The notes beneath the pieces are model-generated. The model was not told where the DNA came from. It saw only the letters and a list, made by a program, of their open reading frames with translations, and made no database searches. Positions 10,992 through 12,865 of a DNA stretch of 12,865 nucleotides are shown here, piece after piece. Both the position numbers and the translations under genes were made by a program. The stretch spans positions 1 through 12,865 of the forward strand of contig JAFIHO010000389.1 of the NCBI GenBank assembly GCA_017849395.1. The letters run 5' to 3'. The number at the start of each line of letters is the position of its first letter. Within the stretch, counting starts at the first letter, position 1. The stretch is from Hyphomicrobiales bacterium (lineage in GTDB: Bacteria > Pseudomonadota > Alphaproteobacteria > Micropepsales > Micropepsaceae).

Positions 10992-12865
10992 ATGAAGGTG
11001 TCGGCACCCCGTTTCCGCGCTGCTTTGATCCTGACCGTGGCGCTTGGCTGCGCCGCGCCGCTCCATGCCCGCGCCGATACGGTGGCGGGCAGCACACAGG
11101 ACGGCTATGGCCGCCTTGCCTTCACCCTTGCCGAGGGGACGAAAATCTCCGCCAGCGCGACGGGCGGCGTGTTGTCCATCAGCTTCAGCGCCAAAACCGA
11201 TCTCGATCCCGCGACGGTCGCGGCGGCCCTGCCGCGCGTATTGTCCAATGGCCGGGCCGATGCCGATGGCAAGGCGCTGCGCTTTGCCCTGAGCCAGACC
11301 GTCAAGCTGCATGTCAGCCAGGTCGGCGCAAAGGCGGTGGTCGATCTCGCGCCCCCGGACTTCGCGGGCAAGATGCCGGACCTTATGCCGCCGCCGCCCC
11401 CGCCGCCGCCCAAGCCGGTGGATGTAGCAGAGCTGCCGGGATTAAAGCTGCGCGTCGGGACCTATCCCAGCTTCACGCGGCTGGTGTTCGACTGGCCCAG
11501 GAACGTGCCCTATTCGGTTTTTCCCGGCGCGGGGAAGATGGCCATCCGTTTCGACGCGCTGGCGCGGCCCGATCTGTCGGTCATCGCGCGCTTTCCCCCG
11601 CCCTGGGTGAAGAACGCGTCCTGGCGGCTGGACGGCAAGGGCATTGTCGTCGCGTTCGATACCGACAGCGATTCCGGTTATCACGATTTCCGCAACGGCA
11701 CGCATGTGGTGCTGGATATTCTGGCGCCCAAGACCGACATGTCGGCCTATGCCCCGCCGGGCACCGCCAAGCCGCAGGCCACGGCGATGAAGAACGGTGC
11801 GAGCGCGGCCCAGGCCGAAGCGATTGTCCAGACCGCAGCGCAACTGGCGGGCAAGCCTGCCAAGGTCGCGGAGGCCAAAGCCGCCGATACCAAACACGGC
11901 GAGAGCAAACCCACAGAGGCGCACAAGCCCGATCCACATGCGCCTGCCGCCAAGGTCGAGACGAAGCCGGCCGATGCCGGACATGGCGAGACCAAAGCGG
12001 CCAATGCGCTTGCCGCCAAGCAAGCAGAAACCAAAACCGCGGATGCCAAGCCCACCGATCCGCACGCCGCTGCTGCCGATCCCAACATAAAGGCCGCGGA
12101 AGCTGCGGTGGCGGCGATCACCGCCGAGGGCCAGCGCACACGCGATGGCGCGGTGCTGAATTTCAGCGGTGCAGGCGGACGCGGTTCGGCCGTGTTCGTG
12201 CGCGGCCAGACGGCCTGGATTGTGCTGGAGAATGCGCCGCCCTTCGATGCCAAGGCGCTGACGGCCGAGCTGAAGGATTTCGCGGCGGGTATCGAGGCGT
12301 CGTCCAGCAACGGACTTTCGATCCTGCGCATCGCCCTGAAACAATCCGCCGCGATCGCGGCGCGCGGCAAGGGGGCGGTGCTTCAGGTCGCGATTGCGCC
12401 CAGCGTGCCGGACCAGCCCATTCCCATCGGTTTCGCGCGCAACCAGCTTGATCCCCGGCGGGCTTCGCTATCGACCCTGTTGCCTGCCGCGCAGAAGAGT
12501 TTCGTGCTGCTCGATCCGGGCAGCGGCGACATGCTGACCATCATTCCAGCCGCGCCGGGCCGCGCCATGCCGCAGCAGCGCGACTATGCCGATTTCGCCG
12601 CCCTGCCCACTGCGTCGGGTCTGGTCATCACGCCCTATGTCGATGATTTGACGGTGACGGTCGCGGATGCGCGCGTCACGATCGGCCGCAACGGCGGCCT
12701 GGCGCTGACGCCGCCCCAGATGCCGGTGGCGCAATCGCCCACCGCGCTGGCGCATCCCGGCGAAGGCCCATCTTTCCTGGATTTCCGCGCCTGGGCGCGG
12801 GCGCGCGGCGGCAGCTTCCTGGCCACCGAGCGCAGCATGTTGCAGGCCATCGCGAAGATGAAGCC
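10992..12865 (+). CDS. Large exported multi-domain protein with AMIN-like beta modules, C-terminus cut off
   Basis: An unnamed secreted or periplasmic protein; 624 residues lie in the window and the frame is open at the right edge. A signal peptide (about 1-28, ending ARA) is followed by three modules that look like divergent repeats of an AMIN-like beta domain: residues about 38-120, 150-246 and 386-470. Each has a strand resembling RL.F, then FD.A.....L and a DGK/NG turn, ending VVDL or VLDI or VAIAP. Poly-proline (133-140) separates the first two and a long Ala/Lys/His/Pro-rich linker (about 250-380) precedes the third. From about 590 FLDFRAWARARGGSFLATER begins a probably helical part. 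I recall large TPR-containing proteins beside fliM/motE in alphaproteobacteria that open like this, but the TPR part is not in view. ATG 10992 has GGAAGGA a few bases upstream. A peptidoglycan- or motor-associated role is inference. Confidence 0.85.
   Translation, partial: MKVSAPRFRAALILTVALGCAAPLHARADTVAGSTQDGYGRLAFTLAEGTKISASATGGVLSISFSAKTDLDPATVAAALPRVLSNGRADADGKALRFALSQTVKLHVSQVGAKAVVDLAPPDFAGKMPDLMPPPPPPPPKPVDVAELPGLKLRVGTYPSFTRLVFDWPRNVPYSVFPGAGKMAIRFDALARPDLSVIARFPPPWVKNASWRLDGKGIVVAFDTDSDSGYHDFRNGTHVVLDILAPKTDMSAYAPPGTAKPQATAMKNGASAAQAEAIVQTAAQLAGKPAKVAEAKAADTKHGESKPTEAHKPDPHAPAAKVETKPADAGHGETKAANALAAKQAETKTADAKPTDPHAAAADPNIKAAEAAVAAITAEGQRTRDGAVLNFSGAGGRGSAVFVRGQTAWIVLENAPPFDAKALTAELKDFAAGIEASSSNGLSILRIALKQSAAIAARGKGAVLQVAIAPSVPDQPIPIGFARNQLDPRRASLSTLLPAAQKSFVLLDPGSGDMLTIIPAAPGRAMPQQRDYADFAALPTASGLVITPYVDDLTVTVADARVTIGRNGGLALTPPQMPVAQSPTALAHPGEGPSFLDFRAWARARGGSFLATERSMLQAIAKMK

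Noticed and set aside
11046..11058. Lipobox (ALGC) in the large exported protein
   Set aside because: Position -3 is Ala rather than Leu/Val/Ile, and a good signal peptidase I site (ARA) follows; type I cleavage is more likely.
10976..12451. 491-residue plus-strand frame overlapping the large exported protein
   Set aside because: It is Arg/Gly/Cys-rich with no family motif or signal peptide; the frame starting at 10992 has a ribosome binding site, signal peptide and coherent domains.

Overview
The window is a GC-rich stretch of bacterial chromosome and almost certainly comes from an alphaproteobacterium. The evidence is the divergent flgF-flgG-flgA-flgH and fliL-fliM arrangement, the DUF6468 and MotE-family genes after fliM, a DksA with a degenerate zinc finger, an initiator tRNA of the type I recall from alphaproteobacteria, and candidate CtrA-type boxes. 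I cannot fix the order or genus; a Caulobacterales/Rhizomicrobium-like or Rhodospirillales-like organism would fit.

Left part (1-3678, all on the minus strand): a probable operon encoding, in order of transcription, a DUF3034 outer-membrane-type protein, an exported group 1 truncated haemoglobin, two tandem small periplasmic cupredoxins (CHIHPxM copper sites), and a membrane histidine kinase with HAMP, PAS and HisKA domains that runs off the left edge. The first three genes overlap by one to four bases. I recall similar gene neighbourhoods in other proteobacteria but know of no assigned function. It is the best candidate here for an undescribed system: a periplasmic haem/copper module coupled to signalling.

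Middle (3679-5123): an initiator tRNA-Met with a promoter-like sequence and a strong 3' hairpin, a palindromic repeat, then dksA with its own promoter-like sequence. A second, synonymously diverged copy of the last 47 bases of dksA lies 97 bp further on. A 439-bp gene-free stretch then holds several inverted repeats, including a likely terminator for the flagellar operon that converges on it.

Right part (5124-12865): flagellar genes in two divergent units. On the minus strand flgF-flgG-flgA-flgH encode distal/proximal rod proteins, a P-ring chaperone and the L-ring lipoprotein, with a near-consensus sigma-54 promoter before flgF. On the plus strand fliL, fliM, a DUF6468 membrane coiled-coil protein and a MotE-family protein serve the stator and switch. 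A large exported protein follows, truncated at the right edge, with three apparent AMIN-like beta modules and an Ala/Lys/His-rich linker. CtrA-like boxes precede fliL and this last gene. Together this is a motility locus with hierarchical control, with a separate redox/signalling operon, a tRNA and a stringent-response regulator beside it.
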